From: Paramecium sonneborni
Lineage: Eukaryota > Ciliophora > Oligohymenophorea > Peniculida > Parameciidae
NCBI GenBank assembly: GCA_905182985.1
Contig: CAJJDN010000011.1
Location: 248,001 to 312,000 of the forward strand
Reading direction: 5' to 3'
DNA length: 64,000 bases
Below are positions 32,748 through 48,600 of this stretch, one piece after another. Under the pieces are notes generated by a model, which did not search any database, had not been told where the DNA came from, and was given only the letters and a program-made list of their open reading frames with translations. Numbering within the stretch: position 1 is the stretch's first letter; each line of letters begins with the position of its first letter. A program made the position numbers and the translations under genes.

Positions 32748-35700
32748 TCAGAATAATTATCTTTATTACTCAGGTTGATCAAATATTTCATGATTTATAA
32801 ATTGAGGTTTCTATGCTTTTATATAACTTATTATTTTTAAGATAAATGGGCTTGTTATTTTAAATATATCAATAAATAAAGTAATGCTTAAAATAAAACT
32901 CATCAAAGCAATTATAACCCATCCATAATATAAAATCTTTTCTGTATCATTTCGGTACACTTCATTTATTAAAAAAAATAAATTAATTATAAATAGATTA
33001 AAATGAAGGAACTATTTTTTAAATGATTCTAATTTATCTAATTATTTCTTTTATTAATATAAATAATAAAAGTAAAAGAATTCATTTAAAGTGCATAATT
33101 AGATTTATATTATTGCAGATTTAAAGCACACTATTAAAATAATGCCAAATAACATCTTTTAAATACAAGAGTAAGTAAATTAACTATATGATTTCTATTT
33201 TTAGTATTCTTAAGATAATAAATAATTAATTAAAAGATACTGCATGATTCCATTTGCTATAAAACTCAATCTTCCTTCTGCAGAATTAAAATCTTAATAG
33301 ATTAAGGATAGGAATGAAGAAATAATATATTCATAAATGAGGGATTAAAGTAATCCTTTAAATTAATTGTGAAACTTATTTCTACAATTTTTAATGGAAA
33401 ATTTTGTAATTTTTAACAATCCATACAACTAATATTTATTGAAATTTATAATGTTCAAACTTTTGATGTGATTCATAAAGTATTTGATCAAAAGTTAGAT
33501 GGATAAATGTGTAAAGTATGCAAAAACAAAAATTGTTAAAATTGAGATAAAATTACTCAAATAATTTGCATTACGTCCATCCTCTTCAAAAATTGATTCT
33601 GACTTCTAAAAGGAGAAATTAAAAAATAAATCATTGGAGGGATTGAATCCAATAAATTAATAGAAACTGGCAAGTTAAATAATTTTGAAAGTTCCAAAGA
33701 ATTTAATTAAATTTTATCCTTTTCTAGTATTGATATATTTTAAATAATAAAGCTATTGTATTAAATCAATTTGATTTTAAATGATTTCAAATTTTCCACT
33801 TAAAGATGAGGCTAAGATTAAGCCTGCTATAATTTATATTTAGTATGTACTAAACTTAACAAGAGATGCTGTTAATTATTATTATTTTTGAGATAAAAAG
33901 TTTGGAGATGGTAATTGTATTGAAACATTCTAATGATTTGATGTAATTCCAAATTCATTAATGATAATATTAAGGTCAGAAAATTGTATGGAAAATATTG
34001 GATTATTACTAATTTCTTGAAAGTTTATGATAATTTAGATTTAAAGATTAGATAACTATTCTTAATTCAATGTACTAATTTCATTAAAAGTAACATTGAT
34101 AGCTTTATCATCTAAAAATGTATTAATTGATTTTATGAATAAAGGAATAGAATAATTGAATGATAATTTGACTTATTAATCAAAAGTCAAATAAACAATT
34201 TATGAATTATCTATTTCTTTTTCAAATTTTAATAAAGGTACAGGATATTAAATTGGAACACATTGATTATTCACACATTAACTATCCTGAGAAGGTTGAC
34301 AATTTTAATCACAACCATCTCCATTGATAAGATTACCATCATCACATTGCTCTTTATCAATAATTATTCCATCTCCACAAATAGGTTAACATTCATTTTA
34401 AATTATATGATAAGTAAATCCAATGGAACAAGTAATACATTAAGTATCTTCACAATAATCACAATTATCTATTTTACATAGATGCTAATTAAAATCCTTA
34501 GGGTAACATTTTCCATCTAACAATTCGTAATTTTTCTTACATGAAATACACTAATTATTTAAATTACAAACTTAACAAGATTTAGCACATATAATTTTAC
34601 AATTTTAACATTGATCATCTTGAATATTAAAAAGTGTTCCATTATCACAATCTTCATCAGGTAATGATAAGATTCCATCACCACAAATATTATAACACTC
34701 TGCTTTTTAAGTATCAAAATAGTAACCTTCATTACAAGTATTACCATCATCAACACATTATCCTTAAATACATAATGGACAATTAGGTAGACAAGAATAT
34801 TAACATTTGTAACAGCCATCATAAGGATCATCATTATCATCATCGCATAATTCTTGTTTTGATTTGATACCATCTCCACAAATATCAAAACACAAATTAT
34901 TTTCTATGTCATAATATAATCCAATATCTGTACATTATTTTATTGGCTCACATATATTGTTAATCAATTTTAAATAATATCCTTCTCCACATTATAGACA
35001 TATTCCAAATTAGCAATAAATACAATTGTCAGAGCAGACTAATTAACATTCATTACAAACTATATTATTTTAAGTAATTGAATCTTCACATTATTCATAG
35101 CCACTAATTATATTATCTCCACATTGACTCTAACAATTAGAAATCACATTTAAAGAATAAAATTCTTAGCATACTATACAAATATCATTAATGACTTCTT
35201 TACAGAATTCATAAAAAGCATTACTTGGTTTATTTTATATAAATTAATCTAAATTTATACTATGGCTATAAATTTTGAAAATTTAATTAAATTAAATAGT
35301 TTAAACACATAATCCATTATATCTGATATAATTATGTTAACACATTATGCATTAGCCATTGTAACATGTATGACAATGTTAAGAACAAGAGTATTTACAG
35401 AAATGACAACCATCAAATGGTATTAAATTACCATCATCACAATCTTCTTATATTACAATAAGTTTATCTCCACAAATTGGTTTACAATGAATACCAACTA
35501 ATTAATATCCTTAAAAACAAGATAAACATCCATTAATAGTACAATTAGAACAACTTGATTGACAAGATAATTGACAATTATAACATCCATCATAAAGTAG
35601 ACTATTCATATCTTCACAAATTTCAGATCCAATAATAATATTATCATTACATTATTCTATACATTTATTTTGATTTTAATTTAGATAATAATTATCTATA

Positions 35701-38700
35701 CATTCAATGCATTTATTATTTACACAAGTCTTGCACACATTACTTTAACATTAGAATTTACATGTACTACTACAACCATCAAAATTAGTTAGATTAAAAT
35801 CATCACATTCTTCTGAATTTCTATCAAAAGGATCAATTGCTAAATAACCATCTCCACATATATTTCGACAATAATAACTAAATGGTCTAAATCCAACAAT
35901 TTTACATTCAAGACAAGTTTAACCATTTGAACTACAAGTTAAACAATCATTTCTACAAACTCTTTTACATTAATAGCAACCATCATTTTAGTTATCATCT
36001 AATCCATCATCACATTATTCTCTCCCTATTGTTATTAAATCTCCACAATTTTCTATACAAGTTTTAGAATCAATTTCTACTATCCATCCATATGTTTAAC
36101 ATTAATAACACAATCCTCTCATACATAATGTGCATTAATTTTAACATTCAATTTTACATTAATAACATCCATCAAATTATATTGAATTGCCATCATCACA
36201 TTCCTCTTCTCCACTCAATATTCCATCACCACATAAATTTAAACAAGGAAATGTTGTTAATTCATTACATGTTAAACATTCTTTTGGACATTGAAATCTA
36301 CAATTATAACAACCATCATCTAAAATGTTATTATTATCATCACATTCTTCATTCCCATGTTTCAAACCATCACCACATATAGGTAAACATTAATCATTTT
36401 AATTTATGAATCCTATTTAACAGTTAAATGCTAGGCAAATTTAATTAAACCATATTTTTTAATTATCTCCACATTATTTATAACATTATTAAAGATTTAA
36501 ATCATCTATGTTTGGACAAGAAACGCAAATATCATCCTATTCAAAATATCCAATATCACATTAACAATTTAGTCCATCCAAAATTCTATTTTCAAGTGAG
36601 TTACAACTTAAACAAGAGTTTTCAAAAGATGCAAAACAATTTTAACATTTTTTATGACATTATACACAGGATAAATTAGAAATCTCAAAATAATAACCGC
36701 TTATACAATCACACGTGTTACCAACTTTTTCAACATTTGATATTGAAATACATTCATTACAATTCATTTTAGATGCTCCAAAACATGTTTTACACAATAT
36801 ATCACAAACTTAACATTCTACATTAATATTGTCATCATAATAACCATCATAACATAAACATTAATTGTAAAATAGATATCTGAATTTAGATTACTCACAA
36901 TTTATACATTTATCTCTCAATTTGCATTGTTTGCATACATGATGACATTCTAACATTTTATTACAACTTTTACCTTTGCAAATATTATCTTCCTCATCAA
37001 AATATTCATTTATTTGACATTAGATTAAACACTTATTTATAAATATTGTATATGGACTTTTGCATGTGATACATTCAAATTCATTTAGACAAGTTTCACA
37101 TTCTTAAGGACAATCTTCACATTTAAAATATTCATAATCTAAATATTAAGATGAACTGCATTCAGATTGATCCAATTTTATAATTGTTGTGTCATAAGTA
37201 TCCATTAATAAACAAGTATTTTCATCTAAACATTAAAGACAATATGGACTACAATAATGAACAACTATATAATAATGTTAAATTCCACAATATTAATCTA
37301 AAACATTGTTGGTTTCTCCATAACATTAGAATGCTATAGTTAAGGTAGGAGAATAATTTGGAATATTAATACTAACAGTAGAATTTCTATCAACTGATTC
37401 TTCAGTTTAATTATTTACTGAATATCCCAAGTATCCTAAACTGCTGTCGAAATTACATCCAAAGACTGCATCAAAATATATTGTTATTGAATGATGTGCT
37501 TTATTGATATTATAAATTTAAGAAAATCTGGCTGTAGCCCAAACATATTTACCCCCAAAAACAACATTTGTATCAACATATGACCAATAAATTTCATTTC
37601 CTTTTTAAAAATCTTTAATTGTTGAAGATTCCAATATAAAAGATTACTTTATATCATCAGGAACTGTAAAATCATAGAATTGTTATAAAAAGTATTATGA
37701 GTCTAAAATTAAATATTAATTTACATTTAGTTACATGATTATAATAGACACAAATATTATTTAATAGAATAGAAGTCTTTGGACATATTCTAGTACACCT
37801 TCCATCTGATAATTGTATATATCCTGAAATACAATTTGAACAAAAATAATCCTTTTCACATTTTAAACAATAAAGGGGGCAATGCGCACTGCTCATAAGT
37901 GTATATATCAAATACCACCCAGAATCACCAGATCTATATTTAAATAATTATTTCTACGTAAAATTGCCTTTTATTGAAAAAGTAAAACTGCCTTAATCTA
38001 CGTATAGATTTGCATACAATAACAAAGCCTTAGCAGATTAACAACCATTTAATAGTATATTTGGTTCATTGTATAGATATAAGTTATCAGTAATATATTA
38101 TGTTCCATTATGATAAATTGACGAAAAATAAGTATTATTTAAATATAAGGATATACCTGAATCTTTTGGGGTTTGGTTGCACATATAAATATATATTTAT
38201 ACTCCTAATGGATATACAAAATATGTAGTATTAACAATTGTACTTGTTCCTTCATTATATCGAAAAATTCCAAAATAGGGAAGTGTTTTTTTATTTTAAT
38301 TAATCAAATATTTTGGATCATAAATGATATCCCACTTAAATAGTTAAGAATAACTTTTTTCATATTGATACAAATACAAAAAGTATTATGGCTAATAGTA
38401 TTAGCAATACCTTTATCTCCTATCAGTATAACCTAAAAGGCAGTAATCTAAACATCTTGAACCATACTTTGTTTTTCCTTAAGGACATCTACAAATTCCA
38501 TCTTAGAGATTTATAATCCCAAAACATGATGTGCATTAATTATAACTTTCACCTGTACATGTTCTACAAGTACTATGACAAGATATATAAGAAAAATGAA
38601 TGTTTTTGATTAATGCTGTAGTCTATGAATTTGTTATACTGAACTTTAAATTAGTGAATGCATTAGTATAAGGAAGTGAAATCTGATAAGTTCTCACCTC

Positions 38701-39099
38701 ATGATCACTTGAATTGCATGCTCCGTTGACAAATTATAATGGATTCTATGTAGAATGCTCAAATAAATATGCCTAATTTATGTATTCAAATATCAAAATA
38801 TCGTTATTCCAACGAGATACATAATAGACATCAAATACAATCGTATGATTAATTGAATAAGGATTCTAGGAGTAGTATTAATAATTAGAAACAGCAGTCA
38901 TTTATTATTATGATAGGATTAAACTTGATCCAATAGGATTTGTGCAATTCACGTAAATGGCATTCTTTGTACTTAAATCTTACTTAAACCCATATGGACA
39001 TGTACTATCTGAACAATATATATTCTAAGGTCTATGAAATGAGCTATAATAAACAACCCATTAAGCTATAACAAATTTTAATTGAATTAAAAACCACAT
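32748..39099 (-). CDS. giant cysteine-rich membrane protein with DUF4215-type repeats
   Basis: About 2109 residues with one 22-nt intron (37703-37724). It starts 'MWFLIQLKFVIAQWVVY', a probable signal peptide. The first ~450 residues hold beta-rich extracellular segments and Cys clusters ('CHSTCRTCTG', 'CLKCEKDYFCSNC'). Residues ~890-1600 carry about ten copies of a Cys-rich repeat with 'CGDGILSGEECDDGN' and 'DDGCYNCRFQC' wording, the DUF4215 (Myxococcus-type disulfide) pattern. The last ~500 residues are Cys-poor with several hydrophobic segments ('ILTIFVFAYFTHLSI', 'WVIIALMSFILSITLF') and end in a short cytosolic tail. This architecture is common in ciliates and suggests a large surface protein anchored by multiple helices. 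Ligand and role are unknown. Confidence 0.82.
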
Positions 39100-39665
39100 A
39101 ATAATTAATAGGTATCAAATTCTTTGTTCTATGTCCAAAAATACGTAAAATCTAAAATGAATATGAATATTTTAATTATTAATTTATAAAGATGAAAAAT
39201 AGAATTGAATTGAAAAAATAGAACAATTTTAGGAGTAATAAATAAAACTTAAAATTACAGGTTGTTTTAAATTAGAAATAATTTAAAAAAGCCAACATTA
39301 ATCTCCTAATTTTACAAAATAAATTTTATTTAAGAAAATATAAATGTTAATATAATTATAATTTATCTACTTTCATTCATATCAGTTAATTATCCATTTA
39401 AATCAGTGCATATTGTAAATTAAAACATTTATTTTAATATCTAATTTTATATACAAAAAAATTCATTCTGTTTCTTAAATCAGATTAATTTAGTCTTATT
39501 AAAAAAAAAGGAAAAAGATGGTTTGATACAATTTTTTAGTAATCTTAGTAGAAAATTATTATTTAATCTCATATATTTTATCTAATCTTTTTAAAAATAG
39601 TGGGAATTTTCACAAAAAAATCAATGATTTTTAATAATTAGATGTAATAATAATATTTTAGTAAA
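39100..39665. other. intergenic divergent region, nothing specific seen
   Basis: The 566 bp between two divergent giant genes is longer than other divergent spacers here (56-87 bp). It is very AT-rich. No gene, tRNA or strong hairpin is apparent. Confidence 0.55.
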
Positions 39666-42600
39666 ATGAGTTATTCTAATCTATCTCCTTCAAGCTAATC
39701 AAGTGAATCTAATTCTTAGAGGAGTAGAAGTCATACTGTCAATTTCGATGTAATTCATGATCCTGTTTTGGAAAATAAAAATTAAAAGAATTAAAAAAAT
39801 CAGAGAGCGTCATTAAGGAATTTGAAAATGGAAAAAATGGTTAGGACTGTAAATTAATACTTATAAACGTATGAAATTTACTTAAAATTATTGTTTGGAA
39901 GGTAAATAAAGAGCTAGGATGAATAAAAGATGAATTATAAATTTGGTCAATTTATTGAATAGATAGATGTAAATGTCTTACCAGAAGCTGTATTAAAGTA
40001 AGTATTGACAAATAATAAAGGTTTCCAAATCCTGATTGTTAATAATGTGAATAATTAGAAATAATGTCACCTATTGATACTATACTTTTTATAGAAAAAG
40101 TCCTAAAATTGGATATGAAGAAGATTGATAATCAAATATTTATGAAAGCTGTTGAAGGTGTATTTACAAAGCTTAGTCCTTGTCTAAAAAGAAGCAAAAG
40201 TAAGTTTGGTTTCAAATAAAACTCAAATTTAAAATCAGAAACAATTCTGGATTAAATCCCATTAGATTAAGAAAATGTTTAAACACCATTTGAAAGTATA
40301 TAACAGAGAAGATGGTATAGATAATCAAGTCATAAAAAAGTGGATCCATTAACTAATTTAGTAATGTCAATGTAACATAAATTGATGGGCTCAGAAACAA
40401 TAAATTTAAAATTGTATAAATAAACTGATACCTTTGATTTAGATTATTCTTTAATAAAAGAAATGAAACCTAAAATTATGTAAGGAGGAGGATATTTTGT
40501 TTTTAAAAATGGAAAATGGAATAGAAGTGATGAAGATACTAGTGATGTTTTAACCTTAATAAGATAAATTATGCTCATATAAATTATGATTAATGGTTTT
40601 AGTGTTAAAAGCTGTATTACAGATGATGGAAGATTCATTTTATGTAGATTATATGCTCATGAAGAAAATTTAAAAACTTTGGCTCAAAGATAAAAATTAA
40701 AAAAAAAATTAAATTTTTGGTTTACAGATCTATTTTCAATGGAACCAGTTGATAATTGTTATAGACCTTTAAGATTGAATAATAGAATTTGGAAACCTAA
40801 TGATTATGATGATGTTACAGAAATGTTTTTATATCTCAGACCAAAAATTATTAAACTTTTAGATGAAATTAATTTCAAAAGAGTTTCTAGAGAAACAAAT
40901 CAAAGTAGAATTAATGGATAATTATTTTAATATGGAAAAATGGATTTATAAGATGATGAAGATTAACCTACAGATGAATAATGGTTTGCTTTCTATCAAT
41001 ATTTAGTTCATTTGGAAAAGGAAATATCAAAACTTAGGAAAAATTTCAAAATTGATAGTGATGTTTCAGCTATCATTAATAAATAATTAAAACCTTATGA
41101 TCTTTACGTTATTAGAAATTAAAAAAAAGAAGAAATTAAGAAATTAAATAAAAATAATATTAAAGATGAATCAAACAGAATTCATTAGATAGAAATTAAA
41201 AAAATTCAATAAAGAGTATTTAATGTTATTTAAGAATATTAACATTTTTTAACAGAAGATCAAGTTCCCCACACCAAATTAATTAAATTATTTAAGAAAG
41301 AAAGATTAGCATCTAATTATTAAAGTATTTTTGAAGAAGCTCTCAAAGTAGCAAATAGTTAAAAATAATTATTATTTACTATTTGGGACTTAATAGATGT
41401 ATAAAGATTAGAACCATATGTTGTATATTCTAAACCTAGCATGCTTATTTCTCCTTTAATGAAACTTTAACACATTATGTGTTGGTGTAAGTATTAAATA
41501 AACGAATTTAAAAAAATTTCTTTATTTTCTTCTTCTGAGAGATTGAAATTAACAGATTAAGCAATTAATAATATGTTTTTATTGAATGATTTGATTAGTA
41601 AGAAAGTTGTTTCATAATTTTTTTGTGTAAATGATCATTATGAACTTTTTGGACATTTAAGTTGTTCATAAAATGATTTTATGTTAGAAGATGATTTTTA
41701 TAGAAAAAAAATTTATCATTTAGAATTTGAATGGTCATTTAATATTTAAAAACCTTGGAGTGCTCCTATAGTTTTAATTTGTGATTATTATGGTTAAAAA
41801 ATAGGACTTTATTTTTACTACTAAACTTATTACACTAAAATGTTATTAAAAATAGCTTTTATTGCTTTGGGTTGTAATTTAGTATAATGGGTAATTTAAG
41901 ATGATAAAACTGATTTAAATTATTTATTAAGAATTATATTTGCATTTGTATAAATTTAGTGGACAAATTTATTTGTTGTAATTTGGTAAAAAAAGTAGCT
42001 TATTTTTAATTTATAATTTGGTCAATCAGGAAAAGATGAGATTTAGGTTTAAAGAAGTAATTTTATAGGAAAAAATAGAAGATCAGTTGAAAATGATTAA
42101 TTAAATAATGTAGGAATTGATGAGTTGGAACTATATTCTAGGATGGTTTTAGCTACACTCATATTAATTTTATTGATTCTTCTCTATAGTGGAGTTGTTA
42201 TTTGTTTGTATATTTTGACTATCGCTCTTAAATTAAAGATGTAAGAGGATAAAACAGTAAGAGACACAACTTTTGAAGTAATGGTAACAGCTACTATAAA
42301 TATTGTAATCATATAATTTTTGGATAAGGTTTACGATATTATTGCAACTAAATTAACTGATTTTGAGAATTAAAAAACAGTTAAAGATTATGAAGAAAGT
42401 TTTGTAACTAAGAAATATATTTTGTATTTTATATCATATGTTGGTCCATTAATCATTATAGCTTTCTTAAACGAACCATTTAATCTTTATTGTAAAGAAA
42501 CTAATTGTTAGGAACATATTTAATATCATTTTGCGACAATGATTATTTGGGTATTTTTTTTTAAAACTGTCAAAATGTTTTAACTTATAATAAATGTTAA

Positions 42601-45600
42601 AAAAATTCCTATATTTAAATATAAATTTGAAGAAATCAGCATCTCTAAATATATTTAAGAATAATCAAATCGTTAATCCTATGCAATAAGTTAAGAAAGA
42701 TATGGAACTTTAGAAGATTATATGGAAATCTTTCTTTAAAATACACTTCTCTCTATTTTTGGATATAGTTTTCCGTTTAGCTTTTTCCTTTTATGGGTCC
42801 AAAATATTGCATAAATGTAAGCTGATAAAGCTAAATTCATTTATTTTTTATAAAGACCTTGGCCATAAAACAATTCGTCATTAGGAGTATGGAATAAAAT
42901 ATTAGAACTAATTAATTATGTTTGTATTTTAACAAATACTGGTTAGATGACTATGGAATATAATAAAAAGTATGGATATGAAATCTTATTAGCTTACTTA
43001 ATGTTTCTTATTTTTAATTTTTCTATGAATTTTATAATGAATGGAACATTTGGTTAAATCCCTTATGAATTAGGTCTTTTTATTAAGAGATAAAAGTATT
43101 TAATTAAACACACTATAGAGTAATTTTCAAAAAATCAAACTAGTGGATAATAGTCAAAACATGATGATTTAAAAAGATTTCCAATCTTTAAAATATATTC
43201 TACTGTTAATGATTAATTTTCTGGAGAATTTGAAACTGTAAGTTCAGAAGATGATTTAGAAAGTCACTATGACTTGAATTAAATGAAATTTTTATGCAAA
43301 AATGATAATAAAAAAGAGTAGTAGATAGTTTAAAAAAAGTAAGGTGTTATTAATAATGATAAATAGAAAAAAACTACAATATAAGAAAAGTTAATATAAA
43401 AATAAAAAATAAATGAAAGGAAATAAAGAGATATTTTAAAGGATGAAGTTATGTCAGATTAAGTGATGTTAAATTATTTCTTAAAAAGAAAGTTTAATTG
43501 GGCTTTTGAAATTAAATCATGGAAAAGAAATTTTCATAAGAAATTTATAAAAACTATGCAATTTTTATATCAAAAGCAATTATTAAATTTACACAAAACT
43601 TGTTGGTGTGATTTAAGAGTATCACATAGATATTTGTACATGAAGAGAAAGACTACATTGTTAAGATAATTGGAATTAAGAAAGTTAATAATTTTCAAAA
43701 GAAATGAGAAAAAAATCATAGAATAGTATAAAGAAAGAGCAAAAATTAAATTTAGGAAACAATTTAAAATGTTTGATCCTAAAAGTAAAAGATTAGAAGA
43801 AATTCAAGAATTGGAAGCATTACAGAAAAAATTTGACACTTATGTATATAAGCATGCTTAGCTTGATAGTACAAAAGTAGTTGTAATTAAAATGAAAGGT
43901 ATTTGGTTTAGTCAATATCGTAAATCAACAATAAAAACAAGATCATTGAGCATGGTCAAAGATTTCTTTTTTAAAACTAAATTAATAGATAAATTAAAAG
44001 GAGATTCAGGATTACAGGATTAAGTAGAAGCTTCTTTAGGAGATCCTCATAAATTGGATTCTATTACTTTGGAACATTTTATCAAAACTTTTTGGTCTTT
44101 AGGAAATGCGTAAAAATATTTATTATTTCTAGCTCTAAAGAACAATTTGAACTTCCTTTATGCACAAAAGAATTAAATATTATGGATTATTATAAAAACA
44201 AAAAGAAATCAGAGACATATTTTTAGATTGTAGATAAATTTAGAGATACCTATGTATTTGATTACCAATATTAAAAATTACAAGAAATTACTATGTAATA
44301 TTTTGAAGAAGAGATGTTTCCTATAGAACCAATAAAGTTATAAAGACAATTAAGTGAAACTGTTTGGATATGCACAGATAAATATAAAAAATAATGTTTA
44401 ATTTAATTTTTACAGATCAGACATGAATAATAATTAAGAATAAATCCTGACTGTGCTGTTAACTATGGAGTTTTTTATGTAAAAGCTTATCCTTAAATCA
44501 GACTCTCAAATATAGTAGATTAAGTGGATGATTTTTATATTAAAGGTTATTGTGTATTTAAATATGAAATTTTATCTTAATACACATTAAAACATATAAT
44601 CAAATATCGATATACTTATAGCTTAGAATATTCATTGACAGATTTGAATGAATTTTTGCATGCTAATCTGATTTTATTAAAATAATAGAGTCACGGGAAT
44701 CTAAATATTAATAATTATTATCTTTTTGGTAGAAGTTATGTATTATTGTAATCAAATAAATAAGAAAATGATTTAGTGAATTTAGCGTAAGTTGTGATTG
44801 AAATGATTTTGTTGCAACCAGTTGAAAATGCAATTAGAGGTTATTAATAATTAAGTACTTTACATTCCTTGCGTCCAGTACTTATGTTAATGATATTTGA
44901 ATCTCCTTCCATAGATGAATTGATAGATAAATTAATTAGTAAACATTCTTTTATGGAATATAATATAAATCAAGATGATAGACATAAATCAATAAAGCAA
45001 GAAGATACTATTCTTGGACAACTTGCTTTGGCAACACATTAAATAAATTTAAATTTTCGTATGAAACAACATTAAGAAACACTTAAGGAGATTTCTGTGA
45101 TAGAAAAATTTTTAATGTCAAAAAAATTCTAAGAAAATGAAGAATTTTTAGATTCATTTTTGTCATATTTGATTGTTCATTAGAATCAAATAATTTCTAA
45201 ATAATCTGAAATTAAATTATTATTCAACATTTTACTTATAATTTACATTAAATTTGCAACTTTACTTTAAATGAGATAAAACTTTTTATTTGAAATGGAA
45301 TAATTATATCACACATTAATTCGATCTGTTGAGAATATTAATGATTTAATAAAGTAGTTGAGCTTAAATGTCAAATTAGAATAGCTTAGTACAACAGAAT
45401 AAAAGATCCTTTTAAGAAGAAGATAAACAAGATCAAAATCCTAAATAGATTTAACAGCTGCTGATAGAATGCTTTTAATTTAAAAAATAAGAAAACATCC
45501 AACATATATCAAAGTAATTTGCTAATTAAAAAAAGAATTGTAAAGATATTCTCTGTAATTACAGGCATTGCATTCAATATATTTATATTTTAATAAAAAC

Positions 45601-48600
45601 TTTTTATATTCTGCTTAACTATTAGAAAATATTTAGAAAATCTAAACTGAAATAATTCATTCTGATCATAAAATTTAGTTAGTAATTGAAGAACCTTAAG
45701 ATCTTAGTCCTAGTTAATTTAACTTTGATTAATAATCCCCTACTTTAGATGCCTCACTGAAATAATATTAAGATTAGACATTTGAATTGTAAAAGGAATT
45801 TAATGACTCTCCTAATTATTGTTTATAGTTGCTTTTTTACAAATATTTGTAATTATTAGTCTGGTATGATGGTGGTAAAGAAAAATTTTAAAATGATTGT
45901 ATAGATTTCATTTAAAATTAAATTGAATCACCAGTTTTTGATTATTTTAGTTCATAATTAAAAGTAATTTAAAAATTTGAAATACCTGGAGATTATATAG
46001 AATTTAACAAGACTTGTCAAATTGGTAAATTTATTGTAATTAATATGAATAAATGGATTGAATAAACTTATTTAACTCCAACAAAATATGAAGCTTCAAA
46101 TGACTTTCAATTTAATTGGAAGTAAGTATTAACTTTTAGTACAATAGAATAATCTTTAGAAAATAGACTTTTTTTAAGTAAAATAATAGGATAAACTAAA
46201 ACCAATTTAAACTATTTATTATTAGAAATTAGAGCAATTCATCAATTATTACATTTAGATAATTATAGACCATTAGATCATTAAGTCAATCTCTAAAACT
46301 TGGATACATCTAATTTAAAACATGATTTTTTGAATAATAGTCTAATTAATAGATTAAAAGTGCTTCATAATGAAATATCTATAGAATCTGATTCATGGTT
46401 TCATTGTTCTGGATTGCTTTAATTTAGAGTTTTTTATATCCATTCTTTGTGTTTCTCATTTTCTAAGAAACATTTCGAAAATATGTATGGTGAATCTAGT
46501 AATCTTTTATTTTTAGCTGAAATTGCTCTTAAATAAATATCTTTTGATTCTTAAAGTGACGCTCACCGCATGAAAGCTTATTAGATATTATAAAAACCAT
46601 ATTAATTGTTTGAGATGAAATCAAATGTTAAATCTAATTAAATAAGTTAAATCATAAGTTCATTTTTCTTTATGTCTCAATATTATAGCATTTAAGAAAA
46701 AGAATAATACTTCAAAAGTATTCTTGATTTATATGGAGAATAAGTAAAGCCTTCTTTGGTAATATTGGCATTAATACATTTTTATCTATCAAAAGGATAA
46801 AAAGAAATTGTTCAATTAATAATTAAGACAGTTGTTAAATTAATCCATTTAGATACATAAATTTTTTAAAATGCTCATTTATCATTTATAGATGATCTAC
46901 ATATAAGTTTGCTTGAATGCAATCAAGATGTAGTTGAGTATCTATACCCTTATGATTGTTTATTTAAAAGAACTACAGATATTAGATCTTTCTCATCAAA
47001 TGAATAAATTTTAAATCTCAAATATCTCATTTATAATCAATTTTTTCATCAAGATCCAGATTTCAATATAGACATACTAGAAGATCATTTGAAACTCTTT
47101 TCTTCATATACATATATGATAAAGTTGAAGAATATTTATCAATTATTTATATTAGTCTAAAAATCAATTAAAGGGGAGGCCACATTCGAAGAAATGGAAA
47201 TGTAAGTTGTTATTTAATCTTAGATTTCTTAAAATGCAATTTGAAAAGATAACAGTTTATTCTTCAATCATTAAAAGCCTATTAGCAAGATACTATATTA
47301 ATTTGAAAAGCTATGAAGAAGCTAAACCTTTATTAGAAGAACTTATTTCTTTTCTTTATTCAATCTAAATAAAATCTAATTTATTACTTTTTGTTGATAA
47401 AACTAATTTTGTAAAATATTCAATAAATATTAAAGAAAATTTACAATAATGTGCCTATTTTTAAAATGCTTTTTGATGTTTAATTAGAAGAGATAGCAGC
47501 AGAAGATACTGATAATCAATATTGCCATTTAATTGATGAGTAATTTATATAAGAAACAATAATATATTATTTAGAAGTACTGGCTAATACATAAAATGAA
47601 ACATTGAATATGCCTAGTATTTAAGTTATTCTATCATTTTTTTTCTAAGTAAAAAATTTTGGAACACAACAAAATTTATTTAAAGTATTATCATAAATAT
47701 TTTTATGTTATTCATCTCCTATTGGAGTTGAAATGGTATAAGAATAATTAGGAACCACTTATGAATAATAAGTATTAATTAAAATCTATAAAAGATCTAA
47801 ACTTACATTTAATAAAGGAGTTAATTGAAAGAAAGATTAAATCATTTATTTTTAATAAAATAATTAAGTGTTGAGGAGAGCAACAGAATAAATTCTCAAA
47901 TAAATTTATATAATTTTGCCATAGGAATTTATGAAGGAATAAGTAAAGGAATCTCAAATAAAACATTGCTGACATGGAGTATTTCAGCAGCTGAAAAAGC
48001 ATTGATAGGATTCAGAATAGTCTGCAAATCTTTTTAAAGATCTATTCATTATTAGATTGCAGATCTTCACTTGACATTAACAGATTGTTTTGTATAGTTA
48101 GAACAATTATCCACAATTATTTTTCACTTAGAAGCTGCAGAAGATGAATTGATGACTTGGTTCAAATACAATAAACATCCACTAAAAGCACACTTTTTAA
48201 TGAAGCAAGGAGCTCTCAGACCATGGATATAGGAACAATATATTATATATATTTCATGGATGAATGAATTACCTAGACTAAATAGATTAAATATATTCAC
48301 TATTATTAGATAGTTATTACTTCAAAATAGAAAATTATTATAAATATTTGAATAAAATAATTAGGATCTTATAAATCTAGAAATAAATCTTCTTTTATAT
48401 CTAAAGGGCTTAGATGAGAGTTAATAGGTTTATGTCGATATTTTTGAATTGTGCAAAAACAATGATCCAGAGTTATTATTAAAACAAGTGACTACATTAT
48501 CGGCTTTCGATTTTAATGGAGTAAATATTTTAATGGATGTAATTAATCTAATCAAATTTAGGCTTAAGCAATATTTTAAACTTTCAATTAAAATAATTGT

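Noticed and set aside
34263..36382. Plus-strand frames across the cysteine-rich gene
   Set aside because: They are antisense shadows of the DUF4215 repeats on the minus strand, showing Ile/His/Asn-rich nonsense.
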